A stretch of 33,166 bases of DNA from DATBHZ01 sp036557185 (GCA_036557185.1 DATBHZ010000060.1:1-33166); one strand, 5' to 3'. Shown: positions 15,648-24,400, counted from the first letter of the stretch. Notes: a model not told the origin generated them from the letters alone. Translations and numbers: made by a program.

Positions 15648-15675
15648 TCTACGAACACCGCCGCCCGAATCGACA
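15648..15675 (-). promoter_or_regulatory. Candidate ECF42 promoter of the DGPF-sigma unit
   Basis: On the minus strand TGTCGA (15675-15670), a 16-base spacer, then CGTAGA (15653-15648). The reported ECF42 motif has TGTCGA at -35 and a CGA/TC-type -10, so the -35 is exact and the -10 fits in three of four bases. The leader to the DGPF ATG would be about 40 bases. Confidence 0.55.
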
Positions 15676-15764
15676 GCGCGAGCAAAGTAAATTTCCACGG
15701 CTACGGCCTCACCCTCGCGCTGGCGCTGGGTTCGCCGACACCGGGCCCGGGTATGAGGTCTCTG

Positions 15765-15983
15765 ATGAAGCATTCGATGCTCCTGAGCAGGGGATCCGAG
15801 CCGAGGCTCGAGACCGACCTCACCGCCGTCGTGGCGGACGCCCTCGACCGCGCGCTCCTGCAGACCGCGGGTCGCGACCTCCGGCGGCGCGAGGTCACCG
15901 ATCTGCTCCTGGATCTGCGCCACGAGCTCGTCGCGCTGGTCACGCTCGAGCAGACGATGGCTTCCCACGCCGATCCGGCCTGA
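15765..15983 (+). CDS. Small hypothetical protein
   Basis: 72 residues, not recognised. After a short start (MKHSMLLSRGSEPRLETD) it is predicted mostly helical and highly charged with regular leucines: LTAVVADALDRALLQ, RREVTDLLLDLRHELVALVTLEQTM. No membrane segment or cysteine. The start is uncertain: ATG 15765 has a GAGG 6 bases upstream; ATG 15753 would add four residues. It is divergent from the DGPF/ECF42 unit and convergent with the CxxC protein; a good hairpin spans both stop codons, which supports a real transcript end here. Confidence 0.55.
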   Translation: MKHSMLLSRGSEPRLETDLTAVVADALDRALLQTAGRDLRRREVTDLLLDLRHELVALVTLEQTMASHADPA

Positions 15984-15996
15984 GGCCTCTCAGGCT
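15977..15996. terminator. Hairpin at convergent stops (probable bidirectional terminator)
   Basis: GCCTGAG (15978-15984) and CTCAGGC (15989-15995) form a perfect 7-base stem with a GCCT loop, extended by a G-T pair. Each arm contains the stop codon of one of two convergent genes. There is no long U-tract, as is usual in GC-rich actinobacteria. Confidence 0.5.
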
Positions 15997-16349
15997 CGGC
16001 CGCGTTCTTCGGGAAGTGTGATCGCGCCCAAGACCTCGGCGTCGGCAAGCGTCGCTTCCGGCCCGAAATTCAGCACGAGAGCCCCGCGCTCGTGACATTC
16101 GGAGCACGCAGCACCCAGCACGATGAGCATGTCGTCCGGATCGGACGCACCTTCGAGGCGCTGGACGCGTTGAATGTCGAGCTTCGCCGCCGCCTGCTCG
16201 CGACGGCATGCGTAGCAGGTCACGACGGCACCGTCGCCGGTCACGCCGAAGTTGGAGGTGTAGCCCTCGGCTGCGAGCTTCGCGAGCACGCCGCTCAGGG
16301 TCTGCTCCTCGCCCTGCTGGTACGCGTCTGGATCGTTCACGTCGACCAC
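15990..16349 (-). CDS. Small CxxC protein related to proteins labelled phosphoribosylpyrophosphate synthetase
   Basis: Up to 119 residues. The core (LSGVLAKLAAEGYTSNF, then LDIQRVQRLEGASDPDDMLIVLGA, and GALVLNFG) matches a family of about 100-residue proteins often mis-labelled phosphoribosylpyrophosphate synthetase, which lack any PRPP synthase motif. Here two CxxC pairs, CYAC and CSEC, lie about 35 residues apart and could form a zinc or redox site. Real function unknown. The start may be GTG 16349 or GTG 16340; neither has a clear ribosome binding site. It lies 55 bases downstream... in transcription terms upstream-adjacent genes differ: the copper monooxygenase fusion ends at 16405 and reads toward it, so co-transcription is likely. 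Confidence 0.65.
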   Translation of the reverse strand: MVDVNDPDAYQQGEEQTLSGVLAKLAAEGYTSNFGVTGDGAVVTCYACRREQAAAKLDIQRVQRLEGASDPDDMLIVLGAACSECHERGALVLNFGPEATLADAEVLGAITLPEERGRA

Positions 16350-16404
16350 GTCGGTGACGGGTACCCGCGTGCGGCGCCGGCGAAACCAGCCGGGAGCGTG
16401 AGCG

Positions 16405-18606
16405 CTATCCCTGGTGGTCGGGGATCAGCGCGTACGTGCCGAAGCACATCTCGTCCTCGGTTCCCTCCGCGAAGACGATGTACTTCTGCGGGCGGGTGGG
16501 ATCGAGCGAGCGGTCCCACGAGCACTGCATCCGGATGGTCTGCCCGGCGGTCACGCGTAGTGGTTTCTGGAGCTCGTAGTTCATCTGCCAGTCGAAGTTC
16601 CACTGCGGGATGTCGAGGAGCACCTTCTGTTGAGCGGTATCCGGATTCAACGTCAATCGGAACGTCTTGCCCAACGTGTGCATGTGCCCCAGCACGCCCA
16701 CGATCTGCCCCGACTCGGGGACGTGCGTGTCGCAGCTCGAGGAGGCAACACCGTCGTGGTACGTCGCGGCGAGCTCCTGCGGGGTCTTGCCACAGAGCAG
16801 GAGCAGACCGGGCTCGATGAACGAACCGGCCGGCCCGTACAGGCGTTGATCGTCCTTGAGCGCGTTGTCGCGGTTGCACAGCGGGCTGGTGTTGCCCGGG
16901 TCGCACGGGATCTCGACCGGCGCGAGCGGATTGACGATCTCGAGCTGCTTGACCTTGCGCGAATAGGGCTCGGTCTGGAGCGCGACCGTGGATCGGTCGG
17001 GTGTCGGTTGCTTGTCGTAGTGGTAGTGGATCTGCAGCACGAGCGCGTCGCCGGGCTCCAGAAGGATCCCCGAGTGCTCCGGGTAGGTCACCGGGTCCTG
17101 CCCGGGTACCCAACCCGCGATCAGGCCCGGTTGTCCCGTGAAACCCTGGGAACGGAAGTGACGGCGCGCGCCCGGAACCGTCGCGGTCGCGCGGTGCCCG
17201 CCTCGCGACGGCAGGCTCGGCCCCGCGTAGCAGCTCCATCCCGGATTGCCGTCCTGGCCCGAGCGCTGCACACCCGCGGCAGCCTGCGAAGCATCGATGT
17301 GGAAGATCTGTGCGTGGTGGATCTCCTGGATCTGGTCCGGCGTGACGGTGTAGCCCGTCATGTAGGTGGGCTTGGTGATCTTCGGGTCGAGCACGAAGCA
17401 GCGGTAGTCGTTCGGGTTCGACAGCGATCCGGTGTACGCCTGCGGCATCCGCAGCACGATGTCCTTGCGCGGCGGATTCCCCGCGGGCCCGACCGTCGGC
17501 TTGATACGTGTCGACGCGGCGACGTCGAGCTGCCCACCGGCGTCGGCCCACTTCGTGATCGCGTCGATCGTCTTCTGGTCGAGCATCTTCGAGTGTGCGA
17601 GCGGCACGCCGAGTGACGACGCAGGCCACGGCGGCATGTAGCGGTTCTGCACGACCTGACCGATCCCGTCGGCGACCGACGCTGCGTCACCGGCCGTCGC
17701 GAGCGTCCAGTGTGCGGCGCCGACGGTGCCGGGCTCGTGGCACGACGCGCAGTTGGCCTGCAGCGCCGGCATCACCGTCTCCTTGAACGACGGGCCGTTC
17801 CCGGAGCGCTCCTGGCCCGGCGGCGGCACGATCTGGTTCGGGATGGTGTACTTCGTCGGGTCCAGCGCGGTCAGCTTCATGGTGAGACCGACGTTGTCGC
17901 CCGTGCTGACCAGGCCGGCGATGCTGATCGGCCCGATGCCGAACGTCGACATCTTCACGTTGGTCGACGCGTTGGCCGTGAGCTTGCCGCCTTCGAGCTT
18001 GGCGTCCACGTCCCACGTGACCGGCGCCGGCGTCTTCTTCACCAGCAGCTGGCCCTGCATGGTGAAGTGATAGGTGCGGCCTTGGACGATCGTGTTGGGG
18101 AGCCCGGAGATGCTCGACACCGTCACGTAGGCGAGCGGGTAGGTGTGGCTCTGGAAGTAGTTGGCGCGAATCTGCGCGTCGCGCAGGCTGTTGTCGGAGT
18201 GGAGCTCCTCGACGTTGACCACGATCTGCCCGACCCGACTCGCCGCGGGGTTGGTCGGGTTGACCGCGATGTCTCCGGAGATCCCGTTCGTGGTTCCCTT
18301 TGCATCGTGCGTGCTGTGACCGAACAGCTTCTCGTCGACGGAGTACTGGACCTGCGATTGCGTCGGATCGATCCGGTAGACCGTCTCGCCATGCGTGGCT
18401 TGGAGGCGGGGGGCCGAGGGGACCGTGTAGGCGACGGTGCTGTACTTCGACGACTCGAGCGTGTGCACCTTCGACCAGATGTAGAGACCGACCGCGCCGA
18501 CGAGCACGATGAGCACCGCGGCACCGCCGACGAGGATGTTCCTCGTACGCCAGCGCGACCGCTTGGGCTCCGGCGGTTGGAGGTCCGTCGACTCGGTTGT
18601 CGTCAT
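16405..18606 (-). CDS. Membrane-anchored YceI-cytochrome c-PHM-type copper monooxygenase fusion
   Basis: 733 residues. A basic N-terminus and one membrane segment (about 24-44) anchor an extracytoplasmic part. A YceI-like lipocalin domain (about 74-255: YRIDPTQSQVQYSV, VNVEELHSDNSLRDAQIRANYF, KMSTFGIG) is followed by a class I cytochrome c region with CASCH (Cys286, Cys289, His290) and likely axial Met324 in RYMPPWP. The C-terminal half is a copper type II, ascorbate-dependent monooxygenase: His430-His431 (EIHHAQIFHID), His527 (LQIHYHYD), His641 and His643 (GHMHTLGK), Met720 (DEMC). All six copper ligands of PHM are therefore present. The substrate is unknown; electrons could come via the haem. 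ATG 18604-18606 is the sensible start; divergent from a lipoprotein gene. Confidence 0.85.
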   Translation of the reverse strand: MTTTESTDLQPPEPKRSRWRTRNILVGGAAVLIVLVGAVGLYIWSKVHTLESSKYSTVAYTVPSAPRLQATHGETVYRIDPTQSQVQYSVDEKLFGHSTHDAKGTTNGISGDIAVNPTNPAASRVGQIVVNVEELHSDNSLRDAQIRANYFQSHTYPLAYVTVSSISGLPNTIVQGRTYHFTMQGQLLVKKTPAPVTWDVDAKLEGGKLTANASTNVKMSTFGIGPISIAGLVSTGDNVGLTMKLTALDPTKYTIPNQIVPPPGQERSGNGPSFKETVMPALQANCASCHEPGTVGAAHWTLATAGDAASVADGIGQVVQNRYMPPWPASSLGVPLAHSKMLDQKTIDAITKWADAGGQLDVAASTRIKPTVGPAGNPPRKDIVLRMPQAYTGSLSNPNDYRCFVLDPKITKPTYMTGYTVTPDQIQEIHHAQIFHIDASQAAAGVQRSGQDGNPGWSCYAGPSLPSRGGHRATATVPGARRHFRSQGFTGQPGLIAGWVPGQDPVTYPEHSGILLEPGDALVLQIHYHYDKQPTPDRSTVALQTEPYSRKVKQLEIVNPLAPVEIPCDPGNTSPLCNRDNALKDDQRLYGPAGSFIEPGLLLLCGKTPQELAATYHDGVASSSCDTHVPESGQIVGVLGHMHTLGKTFRLTLNPDTAQQKVLLDIPQWNFDWQMNYELQKPLRVTAGQTIRMQCSWDRSLDPTRPQKYIVFAEGTEDEMCFGTYALIPDHQG

Positions 18607-18650
18607 GTTCGATCCGCTGTTCGGAGGTTGCGCACGAGCCCGCCGGTCAT

Positions 18651-18690
18651 TGCCTGCCTGTCGCTGCCCGCCTGTCGCCCCCGGGCAGCG
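18651..18690. repeat. Tandem repeat and inverted repeat in a divergent promoter region
   Basis: Two adjacent 14-base units, TGCCTGCCTGTCGC (18651-18664) and TGCCCGCCTGTCGC (18665-18678), differ at one base. Overlapping them is a perfect 9-base inverted repeat, CGCTGCCCG (18662-18670) and CGGGCAGCG (18682-18690). They lie in the 189-base gap between the divergent copper-monooxygenase fusion and lipoprotein genes and could bind a regulator. Confidence 0.5.
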
Positions 18691-18783
18691 GGTCGGGCTC
18701 GATCGTACGCCCGACCAGTGCACCGCGCGCGTGCAGCACGCCAGTCGGGCGAGCGTAAATGAAGGCGCGTTTTGGTGTCTAGC

Positions 18784-18789
18784 TATCAT
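18784..18789 (+). promoter_or_regulatory. -10 element TATCAT, leaderless start of the lipoprotein cassette
   Basis: TATCAT matches the -10 consensus in five of six bases and ends 6 bases before the GTG at 18796, as for leaderless actinobacterial mRNAs. No clear -35. It helps decide the start of the lipoprotein gene. Confidence 0.5.
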
Positions 18790-18795
18790 CCGGCG

Positions 18796-19188
18796 GTGCG
18801 CCGGGCGTTCGTCGTGCTCGCGGCAGCGTCCGTGCTCGTTGCCGCGGGATGCTCGAGCGGAGGGTCCTCGCGACCGACGACCGCAGCCCAGCTGCGCATC
18901 GTGACCCCGGCGCCGGACCGGCCCACCGTTCCCGACCCGGCACTCAGGCTCGAGCTCACGAAGGCGAAGATCGTCCCGGGCGCAGGCTCAGGTGCTCACG
19001 TACGCGGCGACCAAGGCCACATCCACGTGAGCGTCGACGGCCGGCTCATCGCGATGGCCTACACGCTCGACCAGCAGCTCCCGCCCATGCCGCCGGGCCG
19101 CCACACGGTGGTCGCCGAATTCGTGGCCGCTGACCACGCGCCGTTCGCGAACCGCGTCGTCGCGGCAGTCAGCTTCGACGTGCGATGA
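18796..19188 (+). CDS. Small exported lipoprotein (DUF4399-like)
   Basis: 130 residues. A short signal peptide (VRRAFVVLAAASVLVAAGC) has a clear lipobox VAAGC with Cys19. The mature part is a single beta-rich domain with a GHIHVSVDG motif and the PPGRHTVVAEFVAADHAPF segment, reminiscent of DUF4399-type periplasmic domains that carry similar His and Asp motifs; the assignment is tentative. The GTG at 18796 is chosen from the signal peptide length and the TATCAT element 6 bases upstream. It is the first of three genes joined by ATGA and GTGA overlaps with a CPBP protease and a bitopic protein. Confidence 0.75.
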   Translation: MRRAFVVLAAASVLVAAGCSSGGSSRPTTAAQLRIVTPAPDRPTVPDPALRLELTKAKIVPGAGSGAHVRGDQGHIHVSVDGRLIAMAYTLDQQLPPMPPGRHTVVAEFVAADHAPFANRVVAAVSFDVR

Positions 19189-19805
19189 GCGCGCTCGCCC
19201 CGCCCGCAGGCCGACGGTCGCCCAACCAGCGGGCAGCCGGCCGTGGCGCAGTTCCGCTTGTCTCGATCGCTGCCGCCTGCGCGGGATGCGCGCTGCTCGC
19301 GGTGCGTCCTGCGCTGCTGTCGAGCGTCCGGCACCCGACTGCCGTCCTCGTGGTGGTGCTCGCCGTGCTGCTCGTCGTCGGCCTCGTCGCACCCCTCCCA
19401 CAGGCGGAGCACCCCCACACACCGGCGAAGGCGAAGACAATCGGCACCGTCCCGGTTGTTTGCGTCGGCGTCGCGATCTTCATCGCCGCTCGGTTGGCAA
19501 CGGGCGGTGACACCCTCGGGCCGGTGACGGTCGCCGCGCTGCTCGGGAACACCCTTGCTGCGGTCGCGGAGGAGGTGTGGTTCCGGAGGTTCGTCTACGG
19601 GCTGCTCGAGCCGGGTGGTGCGGTGTTCGCCGTTGCCGGCTCGGCGGCTCTGTTCGCGGCCGTACACGTGACGACCTACGGGTGGTGGGTCCTCCCGCTC
19701 GATGTCGCGGCCGGGCTCGTGCTCGGCTGGCAGCGGGCCACCACGCGGTCGTGGCACGCGTCGGCGATCACCCATGTCGTCGCCAACCTGCTCGTGCTGC
19801 TGTGA
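19185..19805 (+). CDS. CPBP-family intramembrane metalloprotease-like protein
   Basis: 206 residues, about six membrane segments. The CPBP (Abi/Rce1-type) motifs are intact: Glu129-Glu130 and Arg134 in EEVWFRR, His161 in LFAAVH, and His197/Asn201 in THVVAN. The family includes prenyl-protein CAAX proteases, bacteriocin self-immunity proteins and protein-maturation factors; the target here is unknown. Its ATG overlaps the lipoprotein stop (ATGA) and its stop overlaps the next start (GTGA), so the three products are probably made together and may form or process one surface complex. Confidence 0.9.
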   Translation: MSALAPPAGRRSPNQRAAGRGAVPLVSIAAACAGCALLAVRPALLSSVRHPTAVLVVVLAVLLVVGLVAPLPQAEHPHTPAKAKTIGTVPVVCVGVAIFIAARLATGGDTLGPVTVAALLGNTLAAVAEEVWFRRFVYGLLEPGGAVFAVAGSAALFAAVHVTTYGWWVLPLDVAAGLVLGWQRATTRSWHASAITHVVANLLVLL

Positions 19806-20563
19806 CATCTCCTCGCTCTCGCTGGATCGTCGGCGCGCTGCTCGGCGTGACGTATGCCCTCGTGCTGGTCTGGACCGTCGGCGCGCACGCGCGGCACGTG
19901 CGTCCCCTCTACGACGGGTTCGCACCGACCGAGCAGTACAGGTGGGTCGATCCCCCGGCCTTCTTCGCGTCGGGCAACAAGACCCCGGCCGGTGTCACCT
20001 CGACGGTTGAGCTGACGCGCGCGGGCTCACGGCCGGCGGGCATCGCGACCTCGGATGCGCAGCTGGTGCTCGACCTCGGTACCGGAGCCGTCGCCACGCA
20101 CGGACGCGACACCAAGGTCCGGATCACGATCACGCCGGTCAGCGCGGCCGGCCTGGAACGCGTCCCGAGCGGATTGCGCGCCAACGGCAACGCCTACCGC
20201 GTCTCGGCGACCTACGAACCGTCGCATGTGCCCGTCAGGCAGCCCTTCGTCCGCAGCACGATGCTGCTGACGGTGCCGGAGGTCGGGACCCAGCTCTTCA
20301 CGGCACGAGCAACAGGCCGTGGCTGGACGCCGATCCCGTCGGACGCGCTGCCGCCCTCGAACCTCTCGGTCAGCGCCAACCTCGCGGCGCCGGGCTACTA
20401 CCTCGACGCGACGCGCCTTCCGAGCCTCGTCGGGCCGGGTCAGTCCAGCTCGACGAGCCTGGCCCTGCCGATAGCAATCGGGATCGGCGGGCTCGTCCTC
20501 GTGCTGGTCGGTGCCGGACTGCTCCTGGCGCGGAGACGCAGGCGTCAACCGGTAGTGCGGTAG
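19802..20563 (+). CDS. Bitopic membrane protein with large exterior domain, unknown function
   Basis: 253 residues, not recognised. One membrane segment near residues 8-24 (WIVGALLGVTYALVLVW) and one near 225-245 (ALPIAIGIGGLVLVLVGAGLLLA), followed by RRRRR, enclose a 200-residue beta-rich domain with few cysteines and features such as YDGFAPTEQYRWVDPP and TRLPSLVGPG. The arginine-rich tail places the C-terminus in the cytoplasm, and the domain outside. GTG at 19802 overlaps the CPBP stop in GTGA. Its 3' end overlaps the convergent enoyl-CoA hydratase-like gene by 19 bases. Confidence 0.8.
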   Translation: MTSPRSRWIVGALLGVTYALVLVWTVGAHARHVRPLYDGFAPTEQYRWVDPPAFFASGNKTPAGVTSTVELTRAGSRPAGIATSDAQLVLDLGTGAVATHGRDTKVRITITPVSAAGLERVPSGLRANGNAYRVSATYEPSHVPVRQPFVRSTMLLTVPEVGTQLFTARATGRGWTPIPSDALPPSNLSVSANLAAPGYYLDATRLPSLVGPGQSSSTSLALPIAIGIGGLVLVLVGAGLLLARRRRRQPVVR

Positions 20564-21396
20564 TCGCCGAACGGCTTGTCGCGCTCCTCCAGAGCGTTCG
20601 TGAGGCCGTGCTCCCGGGCCTCGCCGACGAAGTGGCGCAGCGCCTTCGTGTGGGTGCCCAGGGCGCAGAGCTCGGTTCCAGCCCGGATCCCCGCGCGCAT
20701 GCCCATCGCGTCCATCTGCCGGTGGACGACCCGCTTGTTGAGCTGGAGAAGCTCGACCGGCACGAGCGCGATGCGCTCTGCGATCTCGAGCACGCGATCG
20801 TCGAGCTCGTCCGCGGGGAAGGCCGCGTTCGCCCAACCGCGCTCGACGGCCTCGATGCCCGAGATGGAATCGCCCGTGAGCATCATCTCCATGGCCTTGC
20901 GCATGCCGAGGAACCAAGGATGGAAGTGCATGTCGGCGACGCCGAAGCGCACTGCCGGGTATCCCATCTGCGCATCCTCCGCCATGTAGACGAGGTCGCA
21001 TCCGGTGGCGAGCTCACTCGCGCCGGCGAGGCAGTAGCCGTGAACTTGCGCGATCACGGGCTTCGCGAGGTCCCAGATGCTCATCCAGCCCTCGGTCACG
21101 TGGCGCGGCCAGGCTCCCTCGCCGCCGGGCGTGTAGTACGGCATGTCGAGCCCGGCGTTCCCGCCGCCGAGGTCGTACCCGGCGGAGAACGAGGGACCGG
21201 CGCCCCGGATGATCGTGATGGAGACGTCGCGGTCTTGGTCGTTGGCGCGCAGCGTGTCGAGGATCGCGCCCCGCAGCGTGTGGATGAGGCTGTTGCGCTT
21301 GTCGGGACGGTTCATCGTGATGCGACGGACGCGGGGTGCCGGTTCGTCGACGATGATCACGTCGTCTGCCGACTGCTGTTCGTTGACACTGCTCAT
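20545..21396 (-). CDS. Enoyl-CoA hydratase/isomerase (crotonase) family protein
   Basis: 283-residue crotonase-fold protein. Conserved parts: ITMNRPDKRNSL, oxyanion-hole segments FSAGYDLGGG and HGYCLAGASELATGCDL, and DAQMGYPAVRFG. Glu128 in GASEL corresponds to the first catalytic glutamate of hydratases, but the second (PExxLG) is replaced by Ala148, so it is probably not a standard hydratase; isomerase, hydrolase or other acyl-CoA chemistry is possible. Cytoplasmic. The ATG start gives MSSVNEQQSADDV; no strong ribosome binding site. It lies downstream of the ABC gene end (102-base gap) on the same strand. Confidence 0.9.
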   Translation of the reverse strand: MSSVNEQQSADDVIIVDEPAPRVRRITMNRPDKRNSLIHTLRGAILDTLRANDQDRDVSITIIRGAGPSFSAGYDLGGGNAGLDMPYYTPGGEGAWPRHVTEGWMSIWDLAKPVIAQVHGYCLAGASELATGCDLVYMAEDAQMGYPAVRFGVADMHFHPWFLGMRKAMEMMLTGDSISGIEAVERGWANAAFPADELDDRVLEIAERIALVPVELLQLNKRVVHRQMDAMGMRAGIRAGTELCALGTHTKALRHFVGEAREHGLTNALEERDKPFGDYRTTG

Positions 21397-21498
21397 GGTG
21401 TGACCGTGCTCATGCTCGGGAGGGCTCCTCGTGATGGGAACCCCAGACCGTAGTGGGGAGGGCGCCGCGGTACGGCAGCGAGCGCCATGCCTCAGGGC
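21397..21498. other. Gap between ABC exporter end and crotonase start
   Basis: 102 bases. A promoter for the crotonase-like gene and a terminator for the ABC gene are expected here; I see only a short CCCC-N10-GGGG pairing and no clear hexamers. Confidence 0.3.
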
Positions 21499-24400
21499 TC
21501 ACGCGCTTGCCGCGAGCGCGCCCACGTTCCAGAGCTGTGCGTACATGCCGCCTCGCTCGAGGAGCTCCTCGTGCGATCCTTCCTCGGCGATCCGGCCGTC
21601 GTCCAGGAGCACGATCCGGTCGGCCGTGCTCGCCGTCTGGAGTCGGTGCGCGATGAGCAACGTGGTGCGCCCCTCGGACACGATGCCCATCGCCGCCTGG
21701 ACGCGCGCCTCCGTGGCGAGATCGAGGTTCGCGGTCGCTTCGTCCAGGAGCAGGATCGCCGGGTCCACGAGGAGGGCACGCGCGAGGCAGATGAGCTGGC
21801 GCTGGCCTGCCGACATCGACCGCCCGCGCTCGGTCACGGGGTGGAGGTAGCCGCCGCTCAGCCGCGCGACGAAGTCGTGGGCGCCGACCGCACGCGCAGC
21901 CTGCTCCACCTCCGCGTCGGATGCGTCGGGGCGTCCGTACGCGATGTTGTCGCGTACCGTGCCGGAGAAGAGGAACGGCTCCTGCGGCACGTATCCGAGG
22001 TGCCGCCGGTACGCGGACAGATCGAGGTCGCTCACCGGGACACCGTCGATGAGGAGCCTTCCGTCGTTGATGTCGTAGAAGCGAGCGACGAGCTTGACGA
22101 TCGTCGACTTGCCGGCGCCGGTCTCGCCCACGAGCGCGATCGTCTCGCCGGGACGGATCGCCAGCGCGATGTTGCGCAGCGCGTCGTCGGTGCCGGTCGG
22201 GTACCTGAACCACACGGACTCGAAGCTGACCGCCCCGCGCACGGGCTCGAGCGCTACCGGGCGGCGCGGCTCGGGCGTCCCCGACTTGATCAGCATGAGC
22301 TCGTTGATCTTGGCCATCGACGCGCGGGCCTGCTGCCACGTGTCGAACACCTGCGACAGCTGCTGGATCGGCGAGAAGAACTGGTCGAGCAGCAACAGGA
22401 AGGTGATGATCGTCCCGACCGCGATCGCTCCGCTCTGTGAGAGCCAGGCACCCATCGCGAGGACGATCGCATCGGCGATCGCCGCGAGGAACAGCACGAA
22501 CGGGAAGTAGATGGCGACGAGGCGCTGCGCGTCGAGCCTGTGACCGAGGTACTGCCCCGCGACCTTCCGGAACGCGCCGATGTTCTTGTTCTCGCGCTGA
22601 TAGGCCTGGGCAACGCGCACGCCCGAAAGGTTCTCTTGGAAATCGGCATTGACAGTCGCGATGGCCTCGCGCGCGCGTCCGTAGGCCTCGTCCGACCGCC
22701 GGCGGAACCATGCGGTCGCGAGCAGCAGCGGCGGGATGAGCACGGCGACACCCAGCATGAGCTCCCACTGCATGAACGTCAGGAGGATGAGCACGCCGAA
22801 GAAGCTGAGGAGGCTGACGATCGCCTGGATCAGACCGGTCTGCAGCAGCTGGGAGAGCGCCTCCACGTCCGTGGTCATGCGCGTCATCACCCTCCCCGCC
22901 ATCTCCTGGTCGTAGAAGTCGACCGAGAGGCGCTGGAGGTGGGCGAAGATCCGGACCCGCAAGGCGTAGAGCAACCGCTCCGCCGTGTAGCCCGTGTAGC
23001 GGGTGTACGCCCAGGTATCGAGCCAGTCGAGCACTGTCACGGCGAGGAACGCGAAGGACGCGATCCACAGCGTCGCCTCCGATCCCTGCTGCACGCCTTG
23101 GTTCAATCCGTACTTCACCAGGAGCGGCCCGGCGAGCGTGAGGAGCGTGTCGATCGCGACGAGGGCGAAGCCGATCGTCAGCGGCCTCCGGTACGGGCGG
23201 AGGAAGTGCCGCAACGTGAAGTGGTCGTCGCCCTTGGACTCGGCAGCGACGTCCACGTGTGCCTCTGCATCGGCGGGCGGGAGCTCTTCGACCGCCGCGA
23301 GCAGCTTCGGCGTCGGCGCGAGGGCCATGCCGCCCATGCCCATGCCGCCACCACCGCCCCCGCCCATCCCCATACGTCCCGCACCGAACGTCCCGGCTGC
23401 GGTGACCTTGGCGCGCGGTCCCGGCTCGGCGTCGTCCCGTTGCCAGAGCGACGCGGTCGGCACGAGCTCGACCTCTTCGACGGGTTGCTCGGCGACGTCC
23501 GGCGCGTCGTCCGCATCCTCGTAGACGTCTTCGGGCCCGGCGAGCAGCGCGCGATAGAGCGGCTGCTCGTCCAGCAGCGTCTCGTGGGTCCCGTCCGCGA
23601 CGACACGCCCGCCGTCGACGAGCACGACGCGCTCCGCGAGCTGCAGGCTCGAGCGGCGGTGCGCGATCACGATCGTCGTGCGGCCGACCATGATCTCGCG
23701 CAAGGTCTCGTGGATCTGCTCCTCCGTGCGCGCGTCGACCGAGGACGTCGCGTCGTCGAGCACGAGGATTCGCGGGTCGGTGATGATCGCCCGAGCGAGG
23801 GTGATGCGCTGACGCTGTCCACCCGACAGCATCAGCCCCCGCTCACCGACCTCGGTCCGGTAGCCGTCGGGGAGATCGAGGATGAACTCGTGCGCACCCG
23901 CGGCCCGCGCTGCCCGCTCGACGTCCTCGTCGGTCGCGTCGGGCCGTCCGTAGGCGATGTTGTTCCAGACGGTGTCGGAGAACAGGAACGCGTCCTCGAA
24001 CACGAGCCCGATATCGCGCCGGAGTGATTCGAGTGTCGTCTCGCGCACGTCGGCGCCGTCGATGCGCACGGCGCCCTGTTGCACGTCGTAGAAGCGTGGC
24101 AGCAGGAGGCTGATCGTCGACTTTCCCGACCCCGAGGCGCCCACCAACGCGACGGTCTCGCCCGGGGCGACGTGCAACGTGAAGTCCTGCAGCACCGGCT
24201 CGTCGCGCAGGTACCCGTACGTCACGTGCTCGAGATCGACGGAACCGCGCACAGTGGGGAGCTCGACGGCGTCCTGCGCTTCCTTCACCAAGGGGTTGGA
24301 ATCGAGGATGTCGAGGATGCGCTCGGCGCCCGCACGCGCCTGCTGGCTGATCGCGAGCAGCCCGGCAGTCATCCGCACAGGGGCAACGAGCTGCACGAGG

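Noticed and set aside
15990..16349. Annotation as phosphoribosylpyrophosphate synthetase
   Set aside because: No PRPP loop or pyrophosphate-binding motif; the name is a propagated label for a small unrelated family.
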